In this document: piece after piece, positions 1-9,037 of the stretch
How the letters are laid out: the number at the start of each line of letters is the position of its first letter
Numbering within the stretch: the stretch's first letter is position 1
From: Corynebacterium argentoratense DSM 44202
GTDB taxonomy: Bacteria; Actinomycetota; Actinomycetes; Mycobacteriales; Mycobacteriaceae
Assembly: GCF_000590555.1 (NCBI RefSeq)
Contig: NC_022198.1
Span: 1,730,028 to 1,794,027, forward strand
Direction: 5' to 3'
DNA: 64,000 nt
Position numbers and translations under genes: made by a program
Notes under the pieces: model-generated
Database searches by the model: none
Told to the model about the DNA's origin: nothing
Seen by the model: only the letters and a program-made list of their open reading frames with translations

Positions 1-1118
<1,118 letters not shown>

Positions 1119-1511
1119 CAGCCCAAAAGCATCAAAAAAATGACAGAGCCAAAACCTAGCAACCAGTAAAAACTGGCAAAAAACACGATCATGGCGCATC
1201 CGACGAGGAAAAACCACCACAACCAAAACAGTTCATATTTACACAGCCAACCACACAAACACACACGTGCAAGCGCAAGCTGCTGGTACACACAAACAAC
1301 AAACACCACAACACAACCACCACACAGTGACAGAAAAATGCCATGGCGCATGAAAAAAACACTTAAAAAAAGTACATTGGCACACTATTGAGTTCTCAAA
1401 CAACACCACCACAACCACCAAACCGCACAAAACCGTGCAACCAGCTGCCGTAGCGACCCCGATAAATTTACACACCCCACACCAAACACACAAACCCCCA
1501 GGCCAGAGCAT
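1119..1511 (-). promoter_or_regulatory. rRNA operon leader and promoter region
   Basis: No gene is seen between the 16S 5' end and the murA terminator. The region is rich in A and C on the plus strand and should contain the rRNA promoter(s), transcribed leftwards, plus the leader processed away from pre-16S. I could not assign a convincing -35/-10 pair by eye, so only the region is annotated. Confidence 0.55.
1381..1401 (-). promoter_or_regulatory. boxA-like antitermination element in rRNA leader
   Basis: On the minus strand this reads TTTGAGAACTCAATAGTGTG. I recall a very similar conserved string in rRNA leaders and spacers of mycobacteria and corynebacteria, where it includes the boxA antitermination/processing signal. 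It lies about 260 nt upstream of the 16S 5' end. The role is assigned from family knowledge, not tested. Confidence 0.55.
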
Positions 1512-1547
1512 TAAAAGAGGGTGTTGCGAAGACACCGCAACACCCTC
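1512..1547 (-). terminator. Rho-independent terminator after murA
   Basis: An 11-bp perfect stem GAGGGTGTTGC/GCAACACCCTC (1517-1527 and 1537-1547) encloses a 9-nt loop. On the minus strand it is followed by TTTTAA. It lies about 28 nt past the murA stop and separates murA from the rRNA promoter region. Confidence 0.85.
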
Positions 1548-1574
1548 AGAAGGGACTCACCGCCTATTTAACGG

Positions 1575-2834
1575 CTACTCACCAGGTACACGCTCTACCT
1601 GCGCCCCCAAAGCAGTGAGGTTCTCAACGAAGTGCGGGTACCCACGATCGATGTGATAGACGTCGTGCACTTCGGTAACACCATCGGCGCACAAAGCCGC
1701 CAGAACCAAACCCGCCCCAGCCCTAATATCGGAGCTCCACACAGGCGTAGAGCTCAACTGTTTCTGCCCACGCAACACCACATGGTGCCCATCCACTGAC
1801 GCGTCCGCACCAAGACGCAGCATCTCATCCACAAAGCGGAAACGCGATTCGAAAACGTTCTCTGTAATAACGCTCATTCCGTCAGCGACCGCAGCTAAAC
1901 CAATCGCCATCGGCTGCAAATCCGTGGGGAACCCCGGAAAAGGCAAGGTCTGATAGTCCACCGCGCTAGCCCGACGATCCATTACCACCCTAAAACCATT
2001 CTCGTACGTCTCGACCTCTGCTCCGGCAAGCCTGAGCTTTTGCAGAGGCAAATGGAGATGCTTGGGCGAAATACCGCCGACGGTCACATCTCCCTGAGTC
2101 ATCGCCACCGCATAGGCCCAAGTACCTGCAACAATGCGATCCCCCACGACGTCATGCTCAGCGGGATGCAAACGATCTACGCCTTCAATAGTGAGCGTGT
2201 TCGACCCAGCGCCGGTGATCCGAGCACCCATCTCATTGAGCAATTGGCACAGATCGACAATCTCTGGTTCACGCGCTGCGTTATCCAAGGTGGTGGTGCC
2301 CTTGCTCAGCACCGCTGCAGTCAGAATATTTTCCGTCGCACCAACCGACGGGAAATCCAACTTAATGTGTGCACCGTGCAGCTCCCCAGCTTCGGCAACA
2401 ACACAACCATGCTGGATGTGGGTAGTCGCCCCAAGTTTTTCCAAGCCCGTTTGGTGCATGTCTAAGGGTCGAGAACCGATGGCGTCACCACCCGGCAGCG
2501 CAACCTTCGCGCGACCGCATCGAGCAGTCAGCGGACCCAGCACGCAAACGCTAGCACGGAACTGTCGCACAGCATCGAAGTCTGCATCCGCCTCAAGGTT
2601 GGCAGGGGTCGTAATGTGCACATCCGAACCATCGACGACAACCTCGCACCCCAAACCACGCAGAACCTCCGCCATCAGCGGAACATCCAAAATCTCCGGG
2701 CAGTTGTGCAGCGTCGTAGTGCCCTCCGCAAGAAGAGCAGCCGCCATGAGCTTAAGGACGCTGTTTTTAGCGCCACTCACCTTCACTGCTCCGCTCAGCC
2801 GAGCTCCACCAGCGACCAAAAAGCGATCTTTCAC
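1575..2834 (-). CDS. murA: UDP-N-acetylglucosamine 1-carboxyvinyltransferase MurA (Asp form)
   Basis: MurA transfers enolpyruvate from PEP to UDP-GlcNAc, the first committed step of peptidoglycan synthesis, in the cytoplasm. The GTG at 2834 gives 419 aa, the usual family length, and begins [15 protein letters not shown], matching the standard N-terminus; a longer frame reaching 2888 lacks family similarity at its start. The UDP-sugar-binding [13 protein letters not shown] stretch is near residue 20. The active-site loop reads [11 protein letters not shown], so Asp stands where the catalytic, fosfomycin-alkylated Cys of E. coli MurA sits. Mycobacterial MurA has the same Asp and is intrinsically fosfomycin resistant. 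The gene is followed by its own terminator and then a 16S gene. Confidence 0.96.
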   Translation of the reverse strand: MKDRFLVAGGARLSGAVKVSGAKNSVLKLMAAALLAEGTTTLHNCPEILDVPLMAEVLRGLGCEVVVDGSDVHITTPANLEADADFDAVRQFRASVCVLGPLTARCGRAKVALPGGDAIGSRPLDMHQTGLEKLGATTHIQHGCVVAEAGELHGAHIKLDFPSVGATENILTAAVLSKGTTTLDNAAREPEIVDLCQLLNEMGARITGAGSNTLTIEGVDRLHPAEHDVVGDRIVAGTWAYAVAMTQGDVTVGGISPKHLHLPLQKLRLAGAEVETYENGFRVVMDRRASAVDYQTLPFPGFPTDLQPMAIGLAAVADGMSVITENVFESRFRFVDEMLRLGADASVDGHHVVLRGQKQLSSTPVWSSDIRAGAGLVLAALCADGVTEVHDVYHIDRGYPHFVENLTALGAQVERVPGE

Positions 2835-2929
2835 GCATCCCAGCCTAGCCGAGCCCCGCGTTTCGTGAACGCCCACGCTCCAGCCCACGCCCCGCGACGC
2901 GGCGTCAACAATGTCATTAGAATGGTTTT

Positions 2930-3538
2930 ATGGCTGTGCATCTCACGAAAATCTACACTCGCACCGGAGACAACGGAACCACCGGATTATCCAACTTCGA
3001 CCGCGTACCCAAAGACGACCCACGCCTCGTTGCCTACGCCGATTGCGAAGAAACCAACTGCATGATCGGGCAGGTTCTGGCGCTCAGTTCCCCCAATAAT
3101 GACGTCGCGGAGGTCCTGCGCCGCGTACAAAACGAACTGTTCGATGCTGGCGCAGACCTGGCAACCCCCATCGAAGACAACCCCCAATACCCCCCGCTGC
3201 GAATCCTGCAAAGCTACATCGACCAGCTAGAGCACGACTGCGATCGCTTTAACGAAAAACTCGGGAAACTGGATTCGTTCATCCTGCCTGGAGGAGCACC
3301 CACCGCAGCACTGATTCACACCGCGCGGGTGGTGTGCCGCAGAGCAGAACGGGCCGCCTGGGCTGCAGTAAGGGAATTTCCCGACACCACATCCGCCCTG
3401 CCTGCTCAATATCTCAACAGGCTGAGCGACCTGCTGTTTATCGTGGGCCGGGTGGAAAACCTCGATGCCAACGGTGAATCAATGGACGTCCGCTGGGTGC
3501 CCGGCTCACACCGGCAAAACAAAACCCAACAGAGCTAA
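2930..3538 (+). CDS. PduO-type cob(I)alamin adenosyltransferase
   Basis: ATP:cob(I)alamin adenosyltransferase of the PduO family, 202 aa, makes adenosylcobalamin from reduced corrinoid and ATP. The N-terminal ATP-binding signature KIYTRTGDNGTTGL is at residues 7-20. The later segment SFILPGG and the RRAER helix (about residues 143-148) are the other conserved blocks of the trimeric family. It is divergent from murA. A -10 hexamer TAGAAT (2918-2923) lies only 6 nt before the ATG, so the mRNA is probably leaderless. Its presence fits the two cobalamin riboswitches and the cobalt importer nearby, indicating a B12-using cell. Confidence 0.93.
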   Translation: MAVHLTKIYTRTGDNGTTGLSNFDRVPKDDPRLVAYADCEETNCMIGQVLALSSPNNDVAEVLRRVQNELFDAGADLATPIEDNPQYPPLRILQSYIDQLEHDCDRFNEKLGKLDSFILPGGAPTAALIHTARVVCRRAERAAWAAVREFPDTTSALPAQYLNRLSDLLFIVGRVENLDANGESMDVRWVPGSHRQNKTQQS

Positions 3539-3584
3539 GCAGCACTGCTGGGTCGGTTGGGTCACGAACAGATTGAGTGCGGGA

Positions 3585-4427
3585 TCAGGGAATCGCACCC
3601 ATGCGGCGTGCCGCATTGACAGCTTCGTACCGGGTGTGTGCGCCGAGCTTACGCATCACCGAACGCAAGTAGCTCTTCACCGTTTCCGCCCCAATGCCCA
3701 TTTCTTCCGCTGCCTCAACATTGGTGTGACCCAAAGCGACGCAGGCCAGCACATCCAGCTCGCGGGCAGAGAGCTTGGTCGTGGCCTGAATACGCACCGG
3801 CGCAACCATCTGGTCGCAGATCTCTTCAAGCTCACCGCGAATGTTGATGTCATCAATCCTGTTGCAAATCATCCGCAGACGCGAGTGGGCGGCACGGATC
3901 TGCTCCCACTCGGCACTGTTCATTACGCGACCACTGCGCTGTGCGACGGGGTGCTCGGGGTCCTGCTGCTCCAGGGCATCGGCCACAGCAAAATCTTGCT
4001 CGAGCTTGCGTGCGGTCATGGTGACTTCTTCAATCACCTTGTCGCCGAGACGCACGGGTGAATGCACGCCTACGTACAGAACGCCGCGGACACGACGGTT
4101 GACAATGACTGGCACAGCGACGATGGAATACAGCCCCTCGTCCTGAATAGCCTTGTCGTATTCGTGGCTAATGACGTTGGCACGCGTGTAATCACTAACG
4201 CCCACCGGACGGCGGGTGGCCATCACGCGTCCACCCACACCGCATCCCGACGCGATGGTGAGATTCTGTAGCGCAGGTGTCCGCAAACCCACCCATGCAC
4301 CAATTTGTAGACGATCCTCGCCAAGGCATTCCGCGTACATAGTTACTGGAATTCCTGTAGCTGTCTTCAACGAAGTAAGCGCGTTTCGAATTGCTTCTTC
4401 GTCGCTTTTGACGCGTAGCGCCTCCAC
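3585..4427 (-). CDS. ramA: LuxR-type transcriptional regulator RamA (acetate/carbon metabolism)
   Basis: RamA-type regulator, 280 aa from the GTG at 4427, which has AGGAGG 5 nt upstream; the longer frame to 4550 adds residues unlike the family. The N-terminal half is GAF-like (GVGGRVMATRRPVGVSDYT, then a conserved core). The C-terminal LuxR helix-turn-helix has the TTKLSARELDVLACVALGHT and EEMGIGAETVKSYLRSVMRK motifs. In C. glutamicum RamA activates acetate catabolism genes and represses its own gene. The upstream region holds several ACCCC(T/A) tracts of the kind RamA binds. Close agreement with my memory of the C. glutamicum protein supports the name. Confidence 0.93.
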   Translation of the reverse strand: MEALRVKSDEEAIRNALTSLKTATGIPVTMYAECLGEDRLQIGAWVGLRTPALQNLTIASGCGVGGRVMATRRPVGVSDYTRANVISHEYDKAIQDEGLYSIVAVPVIVNRRVRGVLYVGVHSPVRLGDKVIEEVTMTARKLEQDFAVADALEQQDPEHPVAQRSGRVMNSAEWEQIRAAHSRLRMICNRIDDINIRGELEEICDQMVAPVRIQATTKLSARELDVLACVALGHTNVEAAEEMGIGAETVKSYLRSVMRKLGAHTRYEAVNAARRMGAIP

Positions 4428-4467
4428 ACGGGCCTCCTGGGTGCAATTGATCGTGATCAGCACGTTG

Positions 4468-4473
4468 AGTATA
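4468..4473 (-). promoter_or_regulatory. ramA promoter -10 box
   Basis: The minus strand reads TATACT, a near-consensus extended -10 (GGTTTATACT), about 40 nt upstream of the ramA GTG. No strong -35 hexamer is seen at the expected distance, which is common in corynebacterial promoters. Confidence 0.5.
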
Positions 4474-4538
4474 AACCAACTCCGGGGGTAAAGGAGCCGT
4501 TTCCAGATGCCCGATTGTTCGCCAGCAATGCCCGTTTT

Positions 4539-4580
4539 ACCCCTCCACACCCCACCCCTACAGCAGTCCTACTACCCCTA
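4539..4580. promoter_or_regulatory. Cluster of RamA-like C-tract sites upstream of ramA
   Basis: Four runs of the form ACCCC(T/A) occur at about 4539, 4549, 4554 and 4574. Single or paired A-C4-5-A/G/T (or complementary G-tract) stretches are the known RamA recognition pattern, and RamA autoregulates in C. glutamicum. The assignment is inferred from pattern and position. Confidence 0.4.
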
Positions 4581-4714
4581 GAATGACCGAACGGACATAT
4601 ATGCCCATGTAATCGGCATGTTCACCCCCTAGCACCACACCCCCTGTTCTCAGGTAAATTTCAGGCAAGTCTCGGATCACTACGCCATCCCAACCTCACA
4701 ACAAGGCCCCTTCA

Positions 4715-4730
4715 TGTGAAAAAAGTCACC
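4715..4730. promoter_or_regulatory. GlxR/CRP-like operator
   Basis: TGTGA-N6-TCACC at 4715-4730 differs by one base from the CRP-family consensus TGTGA-N6-TCACA used by GlxR. It sits between the diverging ramA promoter and the riboswitch promoter, immediately upstream of the latter. GlxR is known to act at ramA in C. glutamicum, so either transcript could be the target. Confidence 0.5.
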
Positions 4731-4759
4731 TTTATTTGGGCGCCTGGAATGACTACAAT
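4731..4759 (+). promoter_or_regulatory. Candidate promoter for the orphan cobalamin riboswitch
   Basis: A -10 hexamer TACAAT (4754-4759) stands 17 bp downstream of TTTATT (4731-4736). The predicted start near 4766 is about ten bases before the riboswitch P1 stem, which is the correct geometry for a riboswitch transcript reading rightwards. Confidence 0.5.
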
Positions 4760-4776
4760 CTGCTGTAGCAACATGA

Positions 4777-4895
4777 GCAACATAATTGAGCGCCAAACAG
4801 CGCCCGATAGTCGAGGGAACCCGGTGCAAATCCGGGACTGTCCCGCAACGGTAATCGTGTCTAAACAACACGAAAGTCCGATACCTCCATGTTGT
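4777..4895 (+). ncRNA. Cobalamin riboswitch without a downstream gene on its strand
   Basis: The conserved cobalamin aptamer core is present: GGGAA, GGTGCAAATCCGGGACTGTC, then CCGCAACGGTAATCG, and the B12-box end GAAAGTCCGATACC. CAACAT (4778-4783) pairs with ATGTTG (4889-4894) to close P1. The strand is plus, but the next gene on that strand is cbiM more than 2 kb away behind its own riboswitch. The 310 nt that follow show no credible reading frame before the 3' end of the convergent cysE. It may be the relic of a lost B12-repressed gene (metE is a common target), or it may control an antisense RNA into cysE-cysK. Confidence 0.88.
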
Positions 4896-5204
4896 GCCGC
4901 CCTTTAACCACAAACACGGCCACAGGCGGCCCGGCTGATGCCCGCGGACAGGCACACACGGGAAGAAATGTGCGAGCCAAAAAATTTAATAGTGACGCCC
5001 CGTGCATGCCACACATTGCCCCCTCACGATGGCACTGTGACGGCGGGTCCGCCTCCTTACCGGTGTCTGCGGCTCATACTGATACCCGGCAACAACGCAC
5101 CCACCGCAACACATCAACGCGGCGTCATTAGATCGCAAAAATTTTTTGGAATTGATTCCCCCTGCCCCGCGGGCACTCAACCACCCACCAGACGCGCGCT
5201 AAAG
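4896..5204. other. Gene-free stretch between riboswitch and cysE
   Basis: I see no gene here with family similarity. Frames starting at 4889 and 4938 are low-complexity and the second simply runs antisense through cysE. One copy of the dispersed 10-mer lies at 5118-5127. The stretch could hold a decayed gene once controlled by the riboswitch, but nothing in it is recognisable. Confidence 0.5.
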
Positions 5205-5831
5205 CTAATCCTCCAAAGTGGAGCAGGGAACATAGCGGTCCGGATCCACCAACTTCAGCACTTCCTCGCCCTTACGGGGACGAGAAGAAGCAGGAATACC
5301 AACAGCGATATGTCCCGGGGGCACGTCCTTAGTCACCACAGCATTCGCCCCCACCGCACTACCAGCGCCAATAGTGATCGGCCCCAACACCTTTGCCCCG
5401 GCGCCAATAGTGACATTGTCACACAGCGTTGGGTGCCGCTTCGTCTGCGTCAACACCTGCCCACCGAGCGTCACCCCGTGGTACAGCATCACGCCATCGC
5501 CGATCTCGGCGGTCTCCCCCACCACAACACCCATGCCGTGGTCAATAAAAAAGCGCCTGCCGATCGTCGCCCCGGGATGGATCTCTACCCCGGTCAGAAA
5601 CCTCGCAAGCTGGGAAATAACACGGGCCGGCCCCTTGATACCCCGCACCCACAGCGCGTGCGCGATCCGATACATCCAAATAGCATGCAGACCCGAATAC
5701 ACGATGGCGTTTTCTACAGCGCCACGTGCAGCCGGGTCATTATCACGTGCATTGTCTAGGTCTTCGCGCACCGCACCCACAATCGAGGCGAGTAGGTGCA
5801 GCGGACGGGGAAGCCTGACGGATCGAAACAT
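5205..5831 (-). CDS. cysE: Serine O-acetyltransferase CysE
   Basis: Serine acetyltransferase makes O-acetylserine from serine and acetyl-CoA for cysteine synthesis. It has an N-terminal helical region ([20 protein letters not shown]) and a C-terminal left-handed beta-helix of hexapeptide repeats. The conserved [21 protein letters not shown] segment and the VTLGG turn are clear. Length is 208 aa from the ATG at 5831, somewhat longer than I recall for the corynebacterial enzyme; there is no obvious ribosome binding site for this ATG, so a start 10-20 codons further in is possible. It begins 9 nt after the cysK stop, so the pair is co-transcribed. Confidence 0.93.
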   Translation of the reverse strand: MFRSVRLPRPLHLLASIVGAVREDLDNARDNDPAARGAVENAIVYSGLHAIWMYRIAHALWVRGIKGPARVISQLARFLTGVEIHPGATIGRRFFIDHGMGVVVGETAEIGDGVMLYHGVTLGGQVLTQTKRHPTLCDNVTIGAGAKVLGPITIGAGSAVGANAVVTKDVPPGHIAVGIPASSRPRKGEEVLKLVDPDRYVPCSTLED

Positions 5832-5840
5832 ACAGAAACT

Positions 5841-6785
5841 TTAGAATTCTGCGCGGATATCCTCAAACAGAGGGGTAGACACGTAGCGCTCGCCGTAGTC
5901 GCACGCGATGGTAACAATACGCTTGCCCTTGTTCTCCGGGCGCTTCGCCAACTCCAGTGCGGCGGCAATGTTAGCACCGGTGGAGATGCCACCAAGGATG
6001 CCTTCGTCTGCGGCAAGTTTGCGTGATGCAGCAATGGCATCTTCGTTGCTGATAGTCAGGACCTCGTCCAGAATCCCCCGGTCGAGCACCTCGGGAATGA
6101 AGTTCGCACCAATGCCCTGAATCTTGTGGGGACCAGCTTTCCCCGTGGTCAGCAGCGCTGATGCTTCGGGCTCCACACCGTAGACCTGCACCCCTTCACG
6201 ACGCTCCTTCAGCACGCTGCCGACGCCAGTGACTGTTCCGCCGGTACCGAAGCCGGCGACAAAAATGTCGACGTTTCCATCGGTGTCTTCCCAGATTTCC
6301 TCCGCGGTGGTCGCACGGTGGATCGCGGGGTTGGCGGGATTAGCAAACTGGCGGGCCAAGATAGCACCGTCACGTTCCGCCACGATTTCATCAGCCTTAT
6401 CCACTGCGCCCTGCATACCAGCGGGCCCCGGGGTGAGGATGATCTCCGCACCGTATGCCCGCAGCATGATGCGACGTTCCATCGACATGGTCTCGGGCAT
6501 AGTGAGCACCACGTTGTAGCCCTTCGCTGCGCCCACCATTGCTAGCGCGATACCTGTATTTCCTGACGTCGCTTCAACGATGGTGCCGCCAGGTTTCAGG
6601 GATCCATCGGCCTCCGCGGCGTCAATAATCGCATTGCCAATGCGATCTTTGACGCTGTTCGCAGGGTTGAAGAACTCCAATTTGACGAGAATTTCGGCGT
6701 CGATGCCTTCGGTGATGGTGTTGAGTCGGACCAGGGGGGTGGACCCGATGGTCTCGGTGATGTTGTTGAGGATCTTTTCAGCCAT
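5841..6785 (-). CDS. cysK: Cysteine synthase A (O-acetylserine sulfhydrylase)
   Basis: PLP-dependent cysteine synthase, 314 aa, condenses O-acetylserine with sulfide. The PLP lysine lies in [11 protein letters not shown] (about residues 38-48), the substrate loop is TSGNTG (about 69-74), the phosphate-binding glycines are [11 protein letters not shown] (about 178-188) and the GISTGAN block is near 266. It is the first gene of a cysK-cysE unit. A TAGGCT hexamer ends 7 nt before the ATG, so the message may be leaderless. TAGAC-N6-GTCAC at 6808-6823 in the promoter resembles the McbR operator TAGAC-N6-GTCTA, which would fit sulfur regulation, but the second half-site is imperfect. Confidence 0.97.
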   Translation of the reverse strand: MAEKILNNITETIGSTPLVRLNTITEGIDAEILVKLEFFNPANSVKDRIGNAIIDAAEADGSLKPGGTIVEATSGNTGIALAMVGAAKGYNVVLTMPETMSMERRIMLRAYGAEIILTPGPAGMQGAVDKADEIVAERDGAILARQFANPANPAIHRATTAEEIWEDTDGNVDIFVAGFGTGGTVTGVGSVLKERREGVQVYGVEPEASALLTTGKAGPHKIQGIGANFIPEVLDRGILDEVLTISNEDAIAASRKLAADEGILGGISTGANIAAALELAKRPENKGKRIVTIACDYGERYVSTPLFEDIRAEF

Positions 6786-6942
6786 AGTGGACAGCCTACA
6801 CCATATATAGACAGATCGGTCACTAATCGGCCGTACTAGTCAGTCTACTTTTAGGCCCTCACGGGGGTAGCACAGGCATATTGTCCCAGCATGCAGGCCA
6901 ATGAATTCTCCACCACCCGCCCTCATCTGGTAGATTTTAGCC

Positions 6943-7131
6943 GTTGGCACAACAGGGAATGCCGAACGCTCCGGCCCTACAACCGGGCGCCAGTCGGCAG
7001 CGGCCCTCGCCACTGTAAGCCCCGCACGTTTCAACGACGCCGCGTCGACACACCCACTGCCCCACCACCTGGAGGCGGGAAGGGTCCGAGGTCACACCAC
7101 AGCCGGGCAAGCCAGGACACCTGCAACCAAC
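6943..7131 (+). ncRNA. Cobalamin riboswitch controlling cbiMNQO
   Basis: GTTGG (6943-6947) pairs with CCAAC (7127-7131) around a divergent cobalamin aptamer. Recognisable parts are AGGGAATGCCG, GCCAGTCGGCAGC, CCTCGCCACTGTAAGC and the terminal B12 box AAGCCAGGACACCTGC. It lies 65 nt upstream of cbiM, the usual target for cobalt importers. No U-run terminator follows. Instead a GGCTCG/CGAGCC hairpin (7147-7166) and an AGAGG/CCTCT hairpin over the ribosome binding site (7183-7195) suggest control of translation. A one-mismatch copy of the dispersed 10-mer lies inside it near 7035. Confidence 0.9.
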
Positions 7132-7182
7132 ACGCCTTATAACCACGGCTCGCGAGGTGACGAGCCACATAAGTTCCAGAAA

Positions 7183-7195
7183 AGAGGCAACCTCT
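7183..7195 (+). promoter_or_regulatory. Ribosome binding site of cbiM folded in a small hairpin
   Basis: AGAGG (7183-7187) is the only Shine-Dalgarno-like sequence before the ATG at 7197 and can pair with CCTCT (7191-7195) across a 3-nt loop. This would mask the site. Together with the hairpin at 7147-7166 it is a plausible expression platform for the upstream riboswitch. Confidence 0.5.
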
Positions 7196-7196
7196 C

Positions 7197-7895
7197 ATGC
7201 ATATTGCAGAAGGCTTCCTACCTGCCATGCACTGCGTCGGATGGGCCGCAGCGTCCGCCCCCTTCGTCATCCACGGCGCCTACGCAGTCAACAAGCAACT
7301 CAAAGAAAAGCCCGAAACCGGCCTCCTCCTCGGCGCAGCCGGAGCATTCAGCTTCGTGCTCTCCGCCATTAAGATGCCCTCCGTTACAGGCTCTTCTTCT
7401 CACCCAACCGGTACCGGCCTCGGCGCCGTCCTGTTCAAGCCCCCAGTGATGGCACTGCTCGGCGGCATCGTGCTGCTGTTCCAAGCACTCCTACTGGCAC
7501 ACGGCGGCCTGACCACCCTGGGTGCCAACATCTTCTCCATGGCGATCGTCGGCCCATGGGTAGCCTACGGAGTGTGGCGCGGAATGCGCGGCGCACACCT
7601 GCCGGCATCGTGGGCAATCTTCTTCGCCGCAGTTCTCGGTGATTTCTCCACCTACTGTGTCACCGCAACCCAGCTGGCACTCGCCCACCACGCAAACGGC
7701 TTCTGGAGCGCATGGTCGAACTTCCTCCTGCTCTACGCCCCCACCCAGGTGCCCCTCGCCCTTGCCGAAGGCATCGTCACCGTGCTCGTTTTCTTCGCAA
7801 TGCGCACCACCGCTGCCCGCGATCTGCTCACCCTCGGAGTCCTCAAAAAATCCGAACTCACAGCAGCTACCCCCGCAGCAGCACCCGCAGCCTAA
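7197..7895 (+). CDS. cbiM: Cobalt ECF transporter substrate-binding subunit CbiM
   Basis: CbiM, 232 aa, is the membrane S-component of the cobalt ECF transporter. The N-terminus [13 protein letters not shown] is diagnostic, because the amino terminus and His2 coordinate Co2+ in this family. Several hydrophobic membrane segments follow, with the conserved [20 protein letters not shown] and [12 protein letters not shown] blocks. It is first in cbiM-cbiN-cbiQ-cbiO behind a cobalamin riboswitch. With the adenosyltransferase at 2930 it shows that the cell acquires cobalt for corrinoid use. Confidence 0.96.
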   Translation: MHIAEGFLPAMHCVGWAAASAPFVIHGAYAVNKQLKEKPETGLLLGAAGAFSFVLSAIKMPSVTGSSSHPTGTGLGAVLFKPPVMALLGGIVLLFQALLLAHGGLTTLGANIFSMAIVGPWVAYGVWRGMRGAHLPASWAIFFAAVLGDFSTYCVTATQLALAHHANGFWSAWSNFLLLYAPTQVPLALAEGIVTVLVFFAMRTTAARDLLTLGVLKKSELTAATPAAAPAA

Positions 7896-7922
7896 AAACA
7901 GATACAGCAAAGCGAGCACCCA

Positions 7923-8264
7923 ATGAACAACAACAAAACCAATCCCCTGCTGGTGTGGGGCTTGATCGCCCTCACCGCACTCATCGCCGCCTTCCCCATG
8001 TTCTTTGTCAAGACCGACGGAAAGGAAGAAGCCTTCGGCGGAACCGATGACGGTGCAGAAGCCGTCGTCGAAGAACAAGACCCCGACTACGAACCCTGGT
8101 TCGATTCCATCGTCGGCGAACTTCCGGGCGAGGTCGAATCCGGCCTCTTCGCACTCCAGGCAGCACTCGGTGCGGGCCTCGTCGGCTACGCCCTCGGTAA
8201 CTACAAGGGCCGCAGCCGCGCAGAACGCGAACTTGCCGCACCCACGGACACCACCAGCGCCTAA
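7923..8264 (+). CDS. cbiN: Cobalt transport protein CbiN
   Basis: CbiN, 113 aa, is the small accessory subunit that helps CbiM load cobalt. There are two membrane segments (about residues 8-28 and 78-96) around an acidic extracytoplasmic loop containing the family motif EPWFDSIVGELPGEVESGLF. It lies 27 nt after cbiM and 32 nt before cbiQ, consistent with one operon. No strong ribosome binding site is visible, so translation may depend on the upstream gene. Confidence 0.94.
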   Translation: MNNNKTNPLLVWGLIALTALIAAFPMFFVKTDGKEEAFGGTDDGAEAVVEEQDPDYEPWFDSIVGELPGEVESGLFALQAALGAGLVGYALGNYKGRSRAERELAAPTDTTSA

Positions 8265-8296
8265 AAACGCAGTAGTCCGCTAAGGCCGCAACAACC

Positions 8297-9037
8297 ATGA
8301 ACCCTTTGGAAATCGCGGCGTCAACAAGCCCATGGGCCCAAGTCAACGTAGGTGAAAAAGCCTTGTTGATCCTGGGTCTGCTTGTTCTCGCCATAGCACT
8401 CCCGCCGTTACCCGCCCTACCGATCATCGGGGTGATCATCCTCGTGGCGGCAGCACGCGCGCAGGTCCCCTGGAAACTCTATGGTGCGCTCGTTGCAGCA
8501 CCTGCAACCTTCATCATCCTGGGAATCTTCCCACTGGTAGCCACGATCACCACGCATGGGATCGAACGCATCGACGGTGGCCTTACTGACGCAGCAACCG
8601 TCCTCGGACGCTCCATCGTCGGCATGAGCGCCACCATGTTATTCGCCCTCACCACGCCGATGAGTGAACAACTACTGTGGTTCCGACGCATCCACGTGCC
8701 TGAATCCATCGTGCACGTCACCATGCTCACCTACCGGATGTCGAGTCAGTTGGTAGAAACCTCCCGCACTATGTGGCAGGCCCAAGCCCAACGCCTCGGC
8801 CACACCAACAAGCGCCGGTGGCTGCGCAGTTCTGCACATCAAATCGCCGCTCTGTTCGTGATCGCGTTCGCCCGAGCCCGAGCGATGCAGGAAGGTCTCG
8901 AATTGCGTGCTGACGCCGCGTGCTACCGCACGTTGACAGTCGCGCGCCCCGTGCGCACCCGCAACATTGTCGGCAGCATCATCATTCTCGCCCTCGTTAT
9001 GGTCATAGGGCTGAAAGGAGCGCAACTATGGGGCTAG
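8297..9037 (+). CDS. cbiQ: Cobalt ECF transporter T component CbiQ
   Basis: CbiQ, 246 aa, is the transmembrane coupling subunit that links CbiM/CbiN to the ATPase. It has several hydrophobic helices, and the helical region around residues 140-200 carries two arginine-rich coupling motifs: one following LVETSRTMWQAQAQRLG and one at FARARAMQEGLELRA. It overlaps the start of cbiO by 10 nt. Two copies of the dispersed 10-mer are read in its coding frame, one near the start (8314) and one near the end (8911). Confidence 0.92.
   Translation: MNPLEIAASTSPWAQVNVGEKALLILGLLVLAIALPPLPALPIIGVIILVAAARAQVPWKLYGALVAAPATFIILGIFPLVATITTHGIERIDGGLTDAATVLGRSIVGMSATMLFALTTPMSEQLLWFRRIHVPESIVHVTMLTYRMSSQLVETSRTMWQAQAQRLGHTNKRRWLRSSAHQIAALFVIAFARARAMQEGLELRADAACYRTLTVARPVRTRNIVGSIIILALVMVIGLKGAQLWG

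Noticed and set aside
4938..5759. Possible gene behind the orphan riboswitch
   Set aside because: Most of it is antisense to cysE and the first part is Pro/His/Arg-rich without a recognisable domain or ribosome binding site.
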